Positions 24,801 through 37,674 are shown, counted from the first letter of the stretch. The stretch is DNA of 64,000 bases from Xiphophorus maculatus (GCF_002775205.1 NC_036447.1:23914501-23978500), one strand, 5' to 3'. A program made the numbers and translations. Notes: a model not told the origin generated them from the letters alone.

Positions 24801-27800
24801 ATGAGAGATTTATAAGCTTTGTCTTGAAGAGGCTTTTGTTTTTACCAAAATCCAAATTTCCTCTTCACACTTAAACATATTAAACTAATTGGACACTTAA
24901 AAGCTGGTTGCATGTTTGAATAATTTATCCCTCTAGTTTTGGATGCTGTCCAGCTGGAAGGATTTTTGCTCTTTCTTTTCCCCCCCCCTTTTGGACAGTA
25001 GTTATGATGTGTAACCGTGGCAACAGGGTATTGTTTTTACAACTGGGAGCAGCCAATTAGCATCTCAATAGCTCAAATAATTCCTGAACTATGACCCCCA
25101 AATCCCAGCGGAGTAAAAATAAATAAATAAATAAACTGGGCTTCATGGATGCAGAGCAGAACCAAACAGCAGAGAGAGAAGTTCAAACCATCTCTTCCTG
25201 AAATAATCATAAAGCAGCAGATTTCAACCAGAGGCTTCTTCAGATACATTGTGAGACTGACTGCTACTGGAGAGCCATCCACAACGACTCTTTGAAGATA
25301 CTTGGATGATATGCTCTACGACAGCAATTAATTTCCCTTTTTTTAACGGAACTGAAAGGCATAAAGGAAAGACTCAAGAGACGTAAACCAGTGCATTAAA
25401 CTGAAGCTTTCAGACCTTTGACCTCTGAGCTGGTTGACATCTGGTCTATTAGTTTAACCAGCAATAAAGTCCGTGTGAAGCAGTTGTTGGATTAGCTCTC
25501 GTCCGTGCCTCTGTATCCTCTGACAGTACAATATTTCCCAAGTTAGATGGAAGATCTCTTTCTTTAGCTTGCCCGACTGTTGATGTAAGCAGCAAACATA
25601 TTAAGATCGGTTAAATACTTTAATATGTAATGCACATGGCCTCTGTTAGTAGCAATAAACACATTTATTAAAACCCATTTTGATCTACTTAGCTGTAAAA
25701 TAGACATGATGACACATTTTGTTGTTAAATTTCAATATTTCAGTTGTAAAAATACATTGAAATTGTTTTTGTAACACAATGTTTAGAATGTTTGTGATAT
25801 GCTGTAAACTAACGTGGATAAATCAGTAGGATTCTTCTAAAAAACAAAGTTGCTTGAGTAAGTTAATTTAGTTGCAAATGTAGTCCTCTTATTGCAAAAA
25901 AAGAATTTACATAAATGTTAAAATAAGGTTTCGAGAAGTAAAGTCTTCTTTTCGTTAGGTGGCTCGTCAAGTCAGAACTCAGATCTTTAGCAACAGCGCC
26001 GTCTAGCGTCCGATTACTAACACAACAACTTAAGCAGAAGAGGGATTTAATTTGACAGCACTGTTTTTCACCAAAGCACACAAGCACAGTTAATAGTAAT
26101 AGTATTATCACTATGGACTTGTCTTAAAAAAGAAATGAAAGAAAAAGGAATCAGAGAAAATTCCAACTTCAGTGGTAACAGCCTTATTTTCTTTTGATGT
26201 CAAATCGATCCACTCATTCAGACAGATCTGACGTCAAACACCTACCTCTAATTTGATGCTATTTACTTATCAATGCAGTCAAGTTGAGTTTATAATTCTC
26301 ATCGGTTAAAATGTTTTCTATGTAAGGACACCAAGCAGATTGCGTTTAGATGCTGACAGCAGCATTCACTCGTTCTGGTTGAGCTCATAGCAACAGTAGA
26401 TAATCGCTTACATTGTGTTGTTGACCCTGCAGCGATCCTGAATACTAGGCATGCATGTAGCGACAGTGGAGAGGAAAAACTCCTCATTAACAGGAACAAA
26501 CCTCTGGCAGGACCTGGCTAAGTCTGCCACGATCAACTGGAGCTTTTAAGGGCAGAGGACAGTCACACAAAAAAAAAAAACAGAGACGCTGATCCAGGAG
26601 TACTTTCTATGTCAAAGAAAAGCAGTATGTTAATGGTAGGTCTTTTAGCTGAAACTTTAAACTATAACTAGACATGAATAGGATCGAAAAAGAGTACATA
26701 GAGGTAGTAAACATGGTGAAATTTGACAAAAACACTGATAGTATGATCAAATGAATAGTTCCTATTTCTAAAAATCATCCAGGACAAAAAAAAAAAGCGC
26801 TTAATGTGAAGATAAAAACTAAAGAAAGTTTGTAGGGAACAGACAGAATGGCATCTGACTTATCCTCACTGAATTTCAGGAATTTTTCAGTGGTTGACTT
26901 TTGTGAAACAGCCATCACTCATCTCATGAGATAGTATGAGACTTTTTGGCAAGTAGAATATGCTGTCCTATGTATAGAACTAGGGCTAACATAATGTATC
27001 TAAATAATGTATTTATAAGGAAATATATAAATCAAGAGCAGAAAGTGGCGAGAGAATGATTCCTGAGGTACATGTCCACATAGATGAGTTATGGAGGATG
27101 AATAATTACTCCACCAAGTCAGTTCCAGCGCTAAACGGGTGCTAGCGCTTTCTTAGCTCGAGTTCTTAGCTGTGAGTTCTTTGTGTTTTCACTACTGGAA
27201 ATATCAACTCCGGTACTGATATAATGATTTGGGGTTCATGGAGACCAACAAGCAGTCAAATTGTTGTAAGTCCGATCCTTAAACGTCCTAAGCATTGAGA
27301 ATAAAAACTCAGACAAACATTAAAAAACATGATTCAACCTTCTCTAATCTTCCAGCTATTATTCTATATCACCTGACATGAAGTAATTGGACTGTTTATT
27401 TCTGTGAGGATATGATCAGGTATGATGCAGCAGACTCAGGGATGAGTTCATGAATCTCACTCCACAAGCTAAATCTGTTTTTGCAGCATGTCAGACAGAG
27501 GTCCGCTAGCTCTGATTGTGAGTTACTTATGAAAACCGTGTTCTGTTTGAAACAAAGTTACTAAGTTAAACCAGTGACATTAGGACATGTCTGTTGGGAT
27601 ACTGACATGAATCCTGAAGTCTTCGTCTTTTTCGATCCTCAATGAAACATAAGAATATACCATTTACTGAGTGAAACGTTTGTAGAGACCTAATGATGCG
27701 ACTTTAAGCTAGCTAAATCTCAATGCTAGCTAGGTGCTAGCATTTACATCAGGACCACTTCGGTGAAAAAAATAGTCCAGTGGATCAGCCTAAGTGAGGC

Positions 27801-29825
27801 ATATGGATGTAATTTTGAGAGCAAAGTCTTTAATTGTGATCCAGGGCTCTGGATGATGAGGATGTTGTGACTAAAAGTTCTCAATGTTGCATCTGAGTCT
27901 AAAACAACTAACTTGAACTATGTTTCTGTTGGCAATTAAGGGTTGCTCACTGGTCCATTTAACAAGTGTGGTTTCTGTATCTTGTAGGACTCTAAAGCTA
28001 GATTGAAGCTATTAAAAGCAAGGTTATTAAAAATAACTCCCGAACATTTAAGGTCTTCTTAGTTTTATAGAAAGAGCACACGAGAGAGTGGCGTATAGTG
28101 CCGTTAAACATTATTGCCCACTTACAGATATCTTGGGGGATTTTTTATGTGCTTTTTATTTTTGCTGAACCGAAATGTTTCAATAGGGATTTTTGGATCA
28201 TCGGAAATTACTCTAAGAACACACTAAGTACTCTGGATGTTTTCTAACCATGAGCTGAAAATGATCATTAATCACGTTTAACAGTATTTGTGATTACTGT
28301 TGTTTCTGGATAAGAGCTGAAATAAGTGAAGCATATACGCTGAACAAACATGTTCTGAAAACAGTGAAACTTGTTGGCCCTGCACATCGTCAATCTCTGA
28401 AGGGCATCATGATGTGGACTTTCAAGTCCAAAGTATGTAACTTTAAAATGAAGAAAAGAAAAAAAACTTTATTGAACCAATAAAAAACAAGTAAATAAGG
28501 CGAACAAAATGGAGCTCAATGCATCTCAAAAGCAAAACACAATATAAAATACAAAGCATGTGTTGCGAGAAAATCAGAGGATACATTGAAGAGAATTAAA
28601 GGGAAATACATATTTTAGGACAGGGAATACAATAATATAAAACAAGTAGAGATTGGAAGTTTAACATTAAAAAACAGCTCAAATCAGAGGGTTTTGTGAT
28701 ATTTTTAATATCCCGATTTTTATTTGTAACAAAAATGTGCATACAATAAAATCCACGATGTGGTAATGTTCACTACTGAGTTACTGTAATAGCAAATAAT
28801 GTCCTATAGTTTTAATGAGTATACAATTTCAGCACTGTGTAAAAGTGAGGCTTAAAGTCACAATCAAAAAATAAATGTGAAGTGGTTTCTGAGTTTTTTT
28901 GTTTTGTTTTGTTGTTTCTTTTTTTTTTTTTTTTTTTTTACAAAAGTACAAGAGTCACCAACATCTACCAAGGATTTTTATTTCCTCTGTTTAGATGAGT
29001 CAGTTTGCTCAATGATCGAATATCAACAGATTTTTCCGCCGCCTCTGGTCCAAGCAACAGGTCGCATAAGTTAAATCCATGTAATAAAAGCATGACAATA
29101 GTTTCCACTGTAAATGCCAGCAAATCTCTTAGAGTACCAGAGAAGTTGGTAAATAAAAATGTTAAATCATGAAGGAAAAAAACAAAAAAACAATTGAAAG
29201 TCCTCTTCTTCCAATAACTGACTATTTATGACACAGTTTACATTCATAAAAAACCTCAGCATTATGACTTCAGAGATGTATTTAATTTTAAATGTTTAAC
29301 ACTAACCTGCTAATTAACAAGCACACAAACCTGACAGTTTCTTAAATGATACAGGAAAACAAAGCATGAAGTTGTCACTCGACGTACCAGAGGGATGCGG
29401 GTTTGTAATTATGCCTGCTAACACATCAGTCCACTGGTGATCTGCTGTCTGAGGTGTTAATGAATACACTTTCACAACAACAAGTGATGCAACCTGTCTC
29501 CACACGGTTATTGGAAAATATCTGATGAAAGTCAGCCAAGGGTTAAAGATTTAAAATGAAATAATGCATTAACTGGTGTGTTTTGTGTTATTGTTCTATT
29601 TAAACATTGAGAAATTTGACAAAAGTCCTAACTTGAACCATGGGCATTTCAGCCTGAAACTTTTGGTCAGTTTAAACCCTGATTATGTTGCATGCTGCTT
29701 ATTAAAGTGAAACTTTACTCCTAAAATGATTCATTTAGTAAGATTGTTGTAAACTTTTAAATGAAACCGGAGACGGCAAACTGTGCATGCTAGCTACTGT
29801 TCTGTAACATTAACAACCACTGTTC
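24801..29825. other. Intergenic, no gene recognised
   Basis: This is 5 kb of moderately AT-rich sequence with short open frames only. The part at 26.6-28.4 kb has the texture of an old dispersed repeat, but I could not assign it. A poly(T) run lies at about 28918-28939. Confidence 0.4.
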
Positions 29826-29829
29826 CTCT

Positions 29830-30010
29830 TACGGATTATTCATGTCAACCAGTTATTATCTTTACAGTGTTTTGCTAAATAATTGTACCCAATCAGCATA
29901 ACGCTGCCACCACTATGTTTTACCATATAGGTGTTGTTTGAAGGATGATGCAGTGTTAGTCTTTCAACACATGAAATTGCAATTTTGGTCTTTCTGCCAA
30001 ATACAATTCC
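29830..30010 (-). mobile_element. Tc1-like transposase fragment
   Basis: The plus strand reads AACGCTGCCACCACTATGTTTT, the antisense of the HSGGSSVM-like transposase block common in fish Tc1 elements. A short broken frame remains on the minus strand. Confidence 0.55.
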
Positions 30011-30260
30011 AACAAAATACAATTCAGTTTTTGGGAAAAATGTGATAACTAGAGGAAAGTTGAATACTTTCGCGAGGTACTGTTATTCAACCAGAAATGC
30101 AGACTGAAAACTGGACTATTTCATCCCAGACTGTCCAAATATAGCAAAACCAACAAATGAATTTTAGATAAGTTTGATCAAACCTAACAAGCTTTAACCA
30201 CATTTTAGTCTCTTTCTTTAGTTGGCTTTCCACCACGTTTTCACCCTGCAAGACAGAATT

Positions 30261-31015
30261 ATAGAATAGAATAGAATAGAATAGAATAGAATAGAATAGA
30301 ATAGAATAGAAGTACTTTATTCATCCCAGCAGGGAAATTACTTCGCAGTTACAGCACAGAGACAAGACACAATAACAACGTCCGGGTGTTTAGTCTGGAG
30401 TTTGGCTGTGGCAGAGCTGATGACGTCACAGGCCACCGCTGCATCAGCTGATGGGGGAATGTAAACAGCGATCAAAATGGCGGACGTAAACTCCCTCGGT
30501 AAATAACACGGCCGCATTCCCACAGCCAGAAGTTCAATGTCCGGGCTACAAATCTGTTCCTTCACGTTAACATGGCCGGGATTACACCACCTCTCACTCA
30601 CATAAAGTGCAATCACGCCGCCCCTCTTCTTCCGACTCTTGGAAAAGTCCCTGTCCCCGCTCACCAAGGAAAATCCAGGAACCTCCATGCTGTAGTCCGG
30701 AATAAGCGAGTGCAGCCAGGTTTCCGTGAAGCAGAAGATACTGCACTCCCAGTACTCCTCCTGGGTCCTAACCAGCGCCGTGAGTTCGTCTGTCCTATTT
30801 CCCAAAGACCTAACGTTCCCCATGATATTCGCTGTTACCGCTGGCCTGCGCCGTCTCTTCTTCTACCTCCATTTAACTCCAGACCCGCAGCCCCGTCGTC
30901 TCCTCCGTAACTCCTCCGGGACCACAGGCCCGTCTCCGGGCAGCAGCAGAGGCCCACACAGCACAATCAGCCGTTCACGCGAGCAAACAATGCCGTCTCA
31001 ATTGCTGAGGGGGAA
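30261..31015 (-). mobile_element. Internally deleted LINE: endonuclease region joined to the 3' tail
   Basis: On the minus strand an open frame (30338-30823) starts MGNVRSLGNRTDELTALV and carries apurinic-type endonuclease features (CFTETWL with the catalytic Glu, then VYIPPSADA). Immediately after it comes a LINE 3' end (TACTTTATTCATCCCAGC in antisense reading) and a (TATTC)n tail at 30261-30311. The whole reverse transcriptase region is missing. GC-rich sequence up to about 31015 looks like the 5' leader. An L2/CR1-like family is the best guess. Confidence 0.7.
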
Positions 31016-31035
31016 CTAATCACATCCTGAGAGAT

Positions 31036-31460
31036 GGCAGTAATTGTATTTTTAATAGAATCAATTTTATTTATAAAGTTATTATAGCTGAGAACTGAGG
31101 GAATGGATGACTTAACAGAGCTAATGTGACGGAGGGTTTGCTGCATCCATGCTTTTATCTTCTTCAGATAGCCAAAGTGTGGAAAGAGCAGAGAACGATG
31201 GGAGTCTCAGACAAATTACAACCCAACATAAGGTACAGATGAGTGTAATCAGCACAGCAATGAAATGATGCTCCATTGCTGCTGATAAGGCACCCAAATG
31301 GCACCAAGTATAAATTAAAACGAAGGGGTCCCACAATTGATCGTTGGGGCACACCACAGGAAACAAAGTGGGTCAATGAGCTGACACGGCTAATGGAGAC
31401 AAACTCAGATCTGTTTGTCAAACGTGATCCGAATCACATCAAAACAGTGTGAACAAGCCA
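31036..31460 (-). mobile_element. LINE reverse transcriptase fragment
   Basis: Minus-strand frames near 31164-31421 keep the block SCGVPQRSIVGPLRFNLY followed by SSNGASFHCCADYTHLYL. This is a degenerate version of the GVPQGSxLGPLLFxLY and YADDTQLY signatures of fish L2-like LINEs. It abuts the previous LINE copy in the same orientation and may be a separate insertion. Confidence 0.65.
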
Positions 31461-32760
31461 TGCAAGGTGCTCTCAGCGATGGAGAAGGGTGTGGTGATCC
31501 ACTGCAGGGAAAGCAACACAACCCTGACACTCATATAAGGGGAATTCACTTTGTATTTTATGTGCATGAATCTTCTTTTGCAGTACTGCAGAATGGATTC
31601 ACACACGTCTACATGATGGGTTGAAAGCACAACTGAACTACGTCTGAGCAAACCGCTAACAAGACAAGGGCAGGAAAAATATGGACACCCTTTAAAAGAA
31701 AAAAAATGGTTCATTTGCACTTTAGCTAAAATTGAATTCGTTTTTATACATTGAACAAAAATATTTAAACAAAAATACACTTTGTAAGATTAGAGTAAGT
31801 TAGTACACACTGGCTTATGATAGCTAGTTTTACCGCCTTCAGTTGACACAAAATACCTAGCTAGCTATTTTGGGAGTAAACTGTAGCCGCAACTGTCTAG
31901 GATCACAGAACGGGAAGATGACTCGAGTACGACTCAAATTTTTGCCTGATAGAAAAGTCTAGTGAGAAAAAGATAATACATAGTATACACGAGATTAAAC
32001 AGTTCTGCCAAGACAAAATGAGACCTGTGACCTTTTTTAACATATTAAAGGCCAACTTACTTTTAAAAATTAATTTGAACTTTTAAAGCCATAATTTTTT
32101 TAAGGATGCACAGACAGCCTGACATCAAATACATATGTCCTTATTTTCTTCACGTAACTTTACTCACCTGTAGCATTTTTGGCACTCATCTCTTGAGTGA
32201 TAATTTTGAAAAATTAGCTTATTTTGATATTTTTTTTTACAATCTTTTCAAATTATGACTTCATCAAAAGGAGGTAACAAACCCCTATAAAGACACATGA
32301 ATTTTATTAGTATTTCCTTCATTTTTGCATTTTTAACACAAAAACAAGCAGACAGAAAAAAAACTAGTGAACAAGTTACATATACCAGCTGCCACACAAA
32401 AGAAAACACTCATAAAAACCTGCCATATTAACAGGGGCATATAAGCTTCTTTATGTATAATGTGGTTTAGACATAAGTGCTGGACATCACAACTAAGATG
32501 TTTAGTGATTACAAGAAACACAGAATCTTGCATCATACAGTGATGATGATGATGGAAGAGGAGGGGAAAGGGAGGAGGAAAAGTGAAGGGGGAAAAAGGT
32601 AATAGGAGGTAGAGAAGGGAGGCAACAATGAGAGAGCAGCGAAATGTAAAGGAGGGAGTGTAGCAGAGAGATGCAGCTGAGAATACAGAGCTTAGAAGGC
32701 AAAAAGAAGCAGATTGAGCAAGTCTTTAAGGTTTAGAGAGTTTTGTGAACTCCATCCTGA
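31461..32760. other. Upstream region of the TAAR gene, with a purine-rich tract
   Basis: No exon is seen. At about 32549-32730 the plus strand is strongly purine-rich (GGAAGAGGAGGGGAAAGGGA and similar), ending just before the receptor start codon. Whether it serves as a promoter element is unknown. Confidence 0.45.
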
Positions 32761-32763
32761 CAG

Positions 32764-33747
32764 ATGGACGGCCCGGACAGAGTTGAACTCTGCTACCCCC
32801 AGCACCCAAACAGCTCCTGCAGCGGTCTGAAGCGACCTCCCTCCGAGGCCGTCCTGCTGTACACGCTGCTCTCCTCCGTCACCGTGGTCACCGTCGCTCT
32901 GAACCTGCTGGTCATCGTCTCCATCTCCTACTTCCGGCAGCTGCAGAGCCCGACCAACACGCTCGTGCTCTCCCTGGCCACCTCAGACCTCCTGGTGGGG
33001 CTGCTGGTGATGCCGGTGGAGGCGGTGCGGTTCATCGAGCCCTGCTGGCTGCTGGGCGACGTCATGTGCGCCCTGTCTTACATTGTCGGCTTCACGCTCA
33101 CCTCGGCCTCCGTGGGCAACATGGTGCTCATATCGATAGACCGCTACGTGGCCATATGTTTCCCCCTGCAGTACCCCAGTAAGATCACTCGCAGCAGAGC
33201 GGAGGCGTCTGTGAGCCTGTGCTGGGCCTGCTCTCTCCTCTACAACGGCCTCATCTTAAAAGACCACCTCAGGCAGCCGGACAGGTACAACTCCTGCTAC
33301 GGGGAGTGCCTGGTGGTCGTCAGCTACATCTCCGGAACCATAGACCTAGTCTTCACCTTTATCGCGCCCTGCTCGGTTATTGTCTTGCTGTACATGAGGG
33401 TGTTTGTGGAGGCGGTGTCGCAGGCCCGGGCCACGCGCTCTCATGTTACAGCTGTCACGGTCAGGGTGACGGCGAAGAAATCCGAGCAGAAAGCAGCCAG
33501 GACTCTTGGCATTATTATATTCATGTTTCTGGTGACTTTCTGTCCGTATTACTACCCGTCTCTCGCAGGTCAAGACATCTCCAACAGTGCCTCGTCTTGG
33601 GCCATTGTGTCCTGGATGGTGTATTTTAATTCCTTCTTGAATCCGCTTGTATACGCCTTTTTCTATCCCTGGTTCAGAAAAAGTATTTCTTTAATTGTGA
33701 CTTTGAAGATCCTAAAACATGACTGCTCTCAGACAAACATGCTTTAA
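32764..33747 (+). CDS. Trace amine-associated receptor, single exon, complete (non-classical, TM5-aspartate type)
   Basis: This 327-aa class A GPCR has seven hydrophobic segments. Visible landmarks: N47 (1.50), D75 (2.50), C102 (3.25), DRY at 126-128, W154 (4.50), P202 (5.50), P261 (6.50), W284 and Y287 (7.40, 7.43), and NPLVY at 293-297 followed by the TAAR tail AFFYPWFRKS. One N-glycosylation site (N16-S-S), N-terminal cysteines and the paired EL2 cysteines C178 and C182 fit the TAAR family. Position 3.32, normally the amine-binding Asp, is G109, while 5.42 is D194. Fish-specific TAARs of this kind are reported to bind amines in an inverted way. They are olfactory receptors coupled to Gs/Golf in sensory neuron cilia. 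The intronless frame, intact motifs and a poly(A) signal just downstream argue for a working gene. The exact TAAR number cannot be given. It stands alone here, although TAARs usually cluster, so others may lie outside the window. Confidence 0.93.
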   Translation: MDGPDRVELCYPQHPNSSCSGLKRPPSEAVLLYTLLSSVTVVTVALNLLVIVSISYFRQLQSPTNTLVLSLATSDLLVGLLVMPVEAVRFIEPCWLLGDVMCALSYIVGFTLTSASVGNMVLISIDRYVAICFPLQYPSKITRSRAEASVSLCWACSLLYNGLILKDHLRQPDRYNSCYGECLVVVSYISGTIDLVFTFIAPCSVIVLLYMRVFVEAVSQARATRSHVTAVTVRVTAKKSEQKAARTLGIIIFMFLVTFCPYYYPSLAGQDISNSASSWAIVSWMVYFNSFLNPLVYAFFYPWFRKSISLIVTLKILKHDCSQTNML

Positions 33748-33778
33748 GAAGACCCATTTCTAAGAAAGCATTTGTTTC

Positions 33779-33841
33779 AATAAAAACGTAAAAGAACAAA
33801 TTTAGATAAACATTCATAACTAATGAAAGCTTACTAATAAA
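33779..33841 (+). terminator. Two poly(A) signals of the TAAR gene
   Basis: AATAAA occurs at 33779-33784 and 33836-33841, 32 and 89 bp past the stop codon. The 3' end faces nsmce1, whose own signal is about 640 bp away. Confidence 0.6.
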
Positions 33842-34483
33842 GAAAATTGGTTGAATGTAAGAATTTAATTGGGTTTCTTTAGCAAACTGAAATATTCTCT
33901 TTTCAGAAACCGGTCTCATTTCCCGCTCCAGGTGAGGAGCCAGTTGTTTTCTGCTGCTTTTTGTCTTTGCTTGGTGATCTGCTCTCTCTCAATACAGCTG
34001 GAAATTCAGAAGAAAACATCTACATCCCAGTATAATTCACAAAACAACCTAAAATTGTTAGAGCCGGTTGCCATGGCAAAACTAAAAGTCAATTTTAAAG
34101 GAACAAGAAAAGGTTTACAGGATCGGTGTGACTTTTTTCTTCTTAAAAGATTCTTAAAAGGATAAAATAGCAAAGTAGAGAAAGTCAACCCCTCCGTCCA
34201 AAAAAAGCACATTATCACTTCTTATCATGTATTAATATTATTGTATCTTGAATTTTTGCTTGTATGATTTATTACTCACTTCTTTAACAAAATTTTAAAT
34301 ATTGCGTATTTGTCAGTTCACTCTGCATCACCTTTACATATATTATTTTAAAAAATGCCTTTTTAAGGAATTTAAGCAGGCTTATGAAAAATGGGAACTG
34401 ACAATAGTTCAAATGACCCGAACCAAGCTAATAAAGATAGTATAAGACATTTAAAAAGTTCGCAAAAAGTTAGAAACCATGAT

Positions 34484-34489
34484 TTTATT
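34484..34489 (-). terminator. Poly(A) signal of nsmce1
   Basis: An AATAAA hexamer on the minus strand lies about 140 bp past the nsmce1 stop codon, a normal distance for a short 3' UTR. Confidence 0.6.
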
Positions 34490-34625
34490 TTCAATGTGTG
34501 TAAACAACAAGACAATAATATAACAAAATCTAATTTACTTGCATAAACAAAAGGTAATATACAGTATGTTTGAATACAGAGGTTCTAACATCATTTTGTT
34601 AAAAACAAAGACAACAACGTTGAAA

Positions 34626-37379
34626 TCACCTCTTGGACTGAGAACGGAGCCCTCTTACTTCTGCAAAAGAAGAGAGTAAAGGATATGAAGCTTAGGGAAA
34701 ACACTGATAATACTGAGTGCTTACATTATCTGTACTATTAAGTTATAATAAAAAGGTTTTCTGAAAAATAAAATGTATAGGATGCAGTTTATATTCCCTA
34801 AATATAAAGCAAAACACCTCAATAAATATAATACATTATTTTGATATCGTGATGTTTCATTTGTACCAGGGATTTCATGCGGCCAAAAGTCGTCACAAGC
34901 TGGACAGCGTGGCTCCACTCTTCCTTTGAAGTATCTGGCAACACACGGGTTGTGGATTTTTATTCCACAGGAGGGATTCTCACAAATCTGGCACTTTGGT
35001 TAAAGAGAAAAGAACAGCAAAGCATTACACACTGTATCTGTTTGAATTAGTTTTAAAGCTTTTGTTTTAAAACGGAGGCTTGTGATTTATTTGGTATGTG
35101 TTTTTACTTAATGGAATGAATTGAATAAAACTAAGAACTGGGCTGAATTAGGCAATTATAGAGAGCTCATTAATTATACACGGTTTGTCCAAAAAATAAA
35201 AATAAAATCCCCCACAATCTTTAATAGTGAAAGTCAACGTATTTCCATAAGTATAATGTGAAAGGAATTGAAGATATTGAGACTAAAACGCTGTGTAGCT
35301 TTCAGAAAACCACTAATCAGTGGAGTTAACAGGGAAAAAAAGGCTTTAACTTAGATTAATTGTCGATCAGCGCTTTATTTACTTTAAGTGCGGCACTTAA
35401 GGAGCAGTTGATGCTGGAATAAAGATGGCGGAGCCATACCAGAACGGGAAAGAGAAACTGTCCAAACAGAGTACAATGCATTTCTATTTTGAAATATAAA
35501 CAAAATATCAGGATGTGACTCTTTTTGGGCAAGCAGTGTAGTTGTACAATATCAAAAAATAAATGCAATTACCTGAAAGGCGATGTTGTGACAGATGTGA
35601 CACACTTTGACCTGCTCTTGATACATTGTGCGAATATATGGCTCCATCTCTATGATACATCGAGTGGACAGCGTGTACTCCCCACGTCTCTGGGTTCAGA
35701 AATCAGCCACAGGTGAAACCAGACACACAGGACTGAACGGTCCGAAATGTCATTGTACTTTATGGAACATTAATGAACAAACAGCATCATGAAGAAACCA
35801 TACATATTGTGGAAAAACAGCTTAGATTAGAAGATGATCTCAAAGTCAACATCTTGAACTGGAAGGCGTACCAAGACATCACCCCATCAGCCTAAAATGA
35901 CGGTTAGGTCGCTGCTTACATAAGCTCTTCATCCAATCTGACAGATTTCAAGTTATTTCGCAAAGAAGAATGGTAAGAATAAAACAAACCAAATTAAAAA
36001 CCATGCATCCTACATCAGAATGAAATAAAAATCCCATAAGAAAAAAAAACACTACATACAAGACTGAATAATCTTGCTACTGTATGACAAAATGTATGAC
36101 CCGTTATTAGTTTATTTAAGGCCAACTTACATTTGTTCCAATGAATTTAAGACATTCCGGAATAATTCACAAAAACCGGGTGTTGCTAAATTGTTTAACA
36201 AACCAACCAAAGCGGAAAGACAGAGTGTTTTACCTCGCAAAGCCAGTTGTCCTGCACCAGTCGAGTCAGAAGATGCTCCGTTTCACTCTTCTTCAGTTTT
36301 TTAGAGGTCATGGTGTCGGTGCTGTTCAGGATGTCTGTGGAGGAGGCCTTCCCGTTCTCAGAGCTAACAATTAGGTCCAGCTGGGTTAGATGAGAATCAC
36401 AATACATTTCTGGGTTTAAACAAAACCCCTGAATAAGTTCAATTATCACCCACCCAGTTAAGCGGACACTGTTTAAAAATACTTTCAATACAAATTATAT
36501 TCCAATTACATTTAGTTTCTTTATTTGAAACTTGGGAGCTAAAAGTGAGTAGACTTCTCTCACCGTTTTCCTGAACAGCTCCAGTTCGTTGTCTGCGTAA
36601 TCTGACGTCATCCTGGTGATATCGGTTTCCGCCATGTTGACCTGCCGCAGATCATAGAGGTTATGACATTTTCAATCTGATAAAACAAATCAAAACAGTG
36701 GCCATTTAACAGCACATGTGTTTCTGAAGCAAAAAAGTACTGACCAAGGCATAGTACTGGCGGCCATTTTCCTCAGACATGCCTTTTCTGATCTGCATGA
36801 ACATGGGCTGCAGTCTGGAGTTGATGGCTTCAATAAACTCATCCAGTTTGTCAGGAATACACTGCACTGCAAAAAAAAAAAAGTTTAAAAAAAAAAAGAA
36901 ATGAAAACTATTTTTTCTGAGACTTAACTGTTTAACGTTTTTTTGTTTCATGTTGGATATCAGATGCAAAAAGTCAAGCAAAACAGATCAACTAATGTTA
37001 GACGTTACATTTCTACTTTTTGTCATCGCGTCATCTAAAAAACATACACAGCATAAATTTTTCTTTTGGATCTCATTTAATATTTTCCAAATAGGGGTTA
37101 AAATTACAACAACACAGAATCCTCCGGATATGAACATTTTGCACCTATGGTTGGAGAAACGATGCTTCTTGTTACTTATGGACCAGCACTTGTCTATATA
37201 TATACGTATATATATATATACATTTTTTTTTTTTTTTTACAGAAGTAGAAAACTTACTCACTCGTGTGTGTGTCACAGCAGTGCTGATAAAGAGCCCTTG
37301 CTTCTTGCTCGTCAGTGACGCCAACGGCCATCAGGGTCTGTAGAAACCTCCGGTGGCCGTCTCCCAGCTCTCTCGACAT
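34626..37379 (-). CDS. nsmce1: NSE1, RING-like E3 subunit of the SMC5/6 complex, seven coding exons, complete
   Basis: Coding exons on the minus strand are 37262-37379, 36745-36866, 36564-36641, 36234-36380, 35573-35689, 34867-34987 and 34626-34660. All are GT-AG and in phase: 245 aa against 266 in human. The start [17 protein letters not shown] matches the family N-terminus. [14 protein letters not shown] and [10 protein letters not shown] belong to the winged-helix part. The C-terminus holds the variant RING: VCHIC (about residue 184), [18 protein letters not shown], then [14 protein letters not shown] (ending about 234). NSE1 pairs with NSE3 (MAGE) and NSE4 in the nuclear SMC5/6 complex and supports ubiquitin ligation during DNA repair. 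The tail after the RING is short and basic. A separate non-coding first exon likely ends at 38359. All zinc-binding positions I expect are present. Confidence 0.95.
35885..35990 (+). mobile_element. Tc1-like transposase C-terminal relic
   Basis: The block TCATCCAATCTGACAGATTT, then TTTCGCAAAGAAGAATGGTA, matches the end of fish Tc1 transposase genes (SNLTELxLFCKEEW). It lies in an nsmce1 intron, antisense to the gene. Confidence 0.5.
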
Positions 37380-37674
37380 GTTTCCTGACAAACAGAGACG
37401 CCGTGATTATAGAAACTGCACATGATCCGTTTTTGCATCCAAGTGTCCAAATTTATTGTCGCAAGCTGAATTTTAAAGCATGGCCCTCAATATTGTAGCC
37501 TACCAAACATTGCATCTAAACAATTAACACTGATACAGTCATTTGGATTTAATACACTGTACCAACAATTTCCATTTTAAATTAGTCAGTGGAAATGCCA
37601 CTCAAGCGGGCAGCACAAAGTCAATGAAAGGGCCGGAAATGGCCCCCGTGCTGCACTTTGGACACCCCTAGTTT

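Noticed and set aside
33219-33629. 136-codon plus-strand frame and a minus-strand frame inside the TAAR
   Set aside because: They are out-of-frame shadows of the receptor coding sequence.
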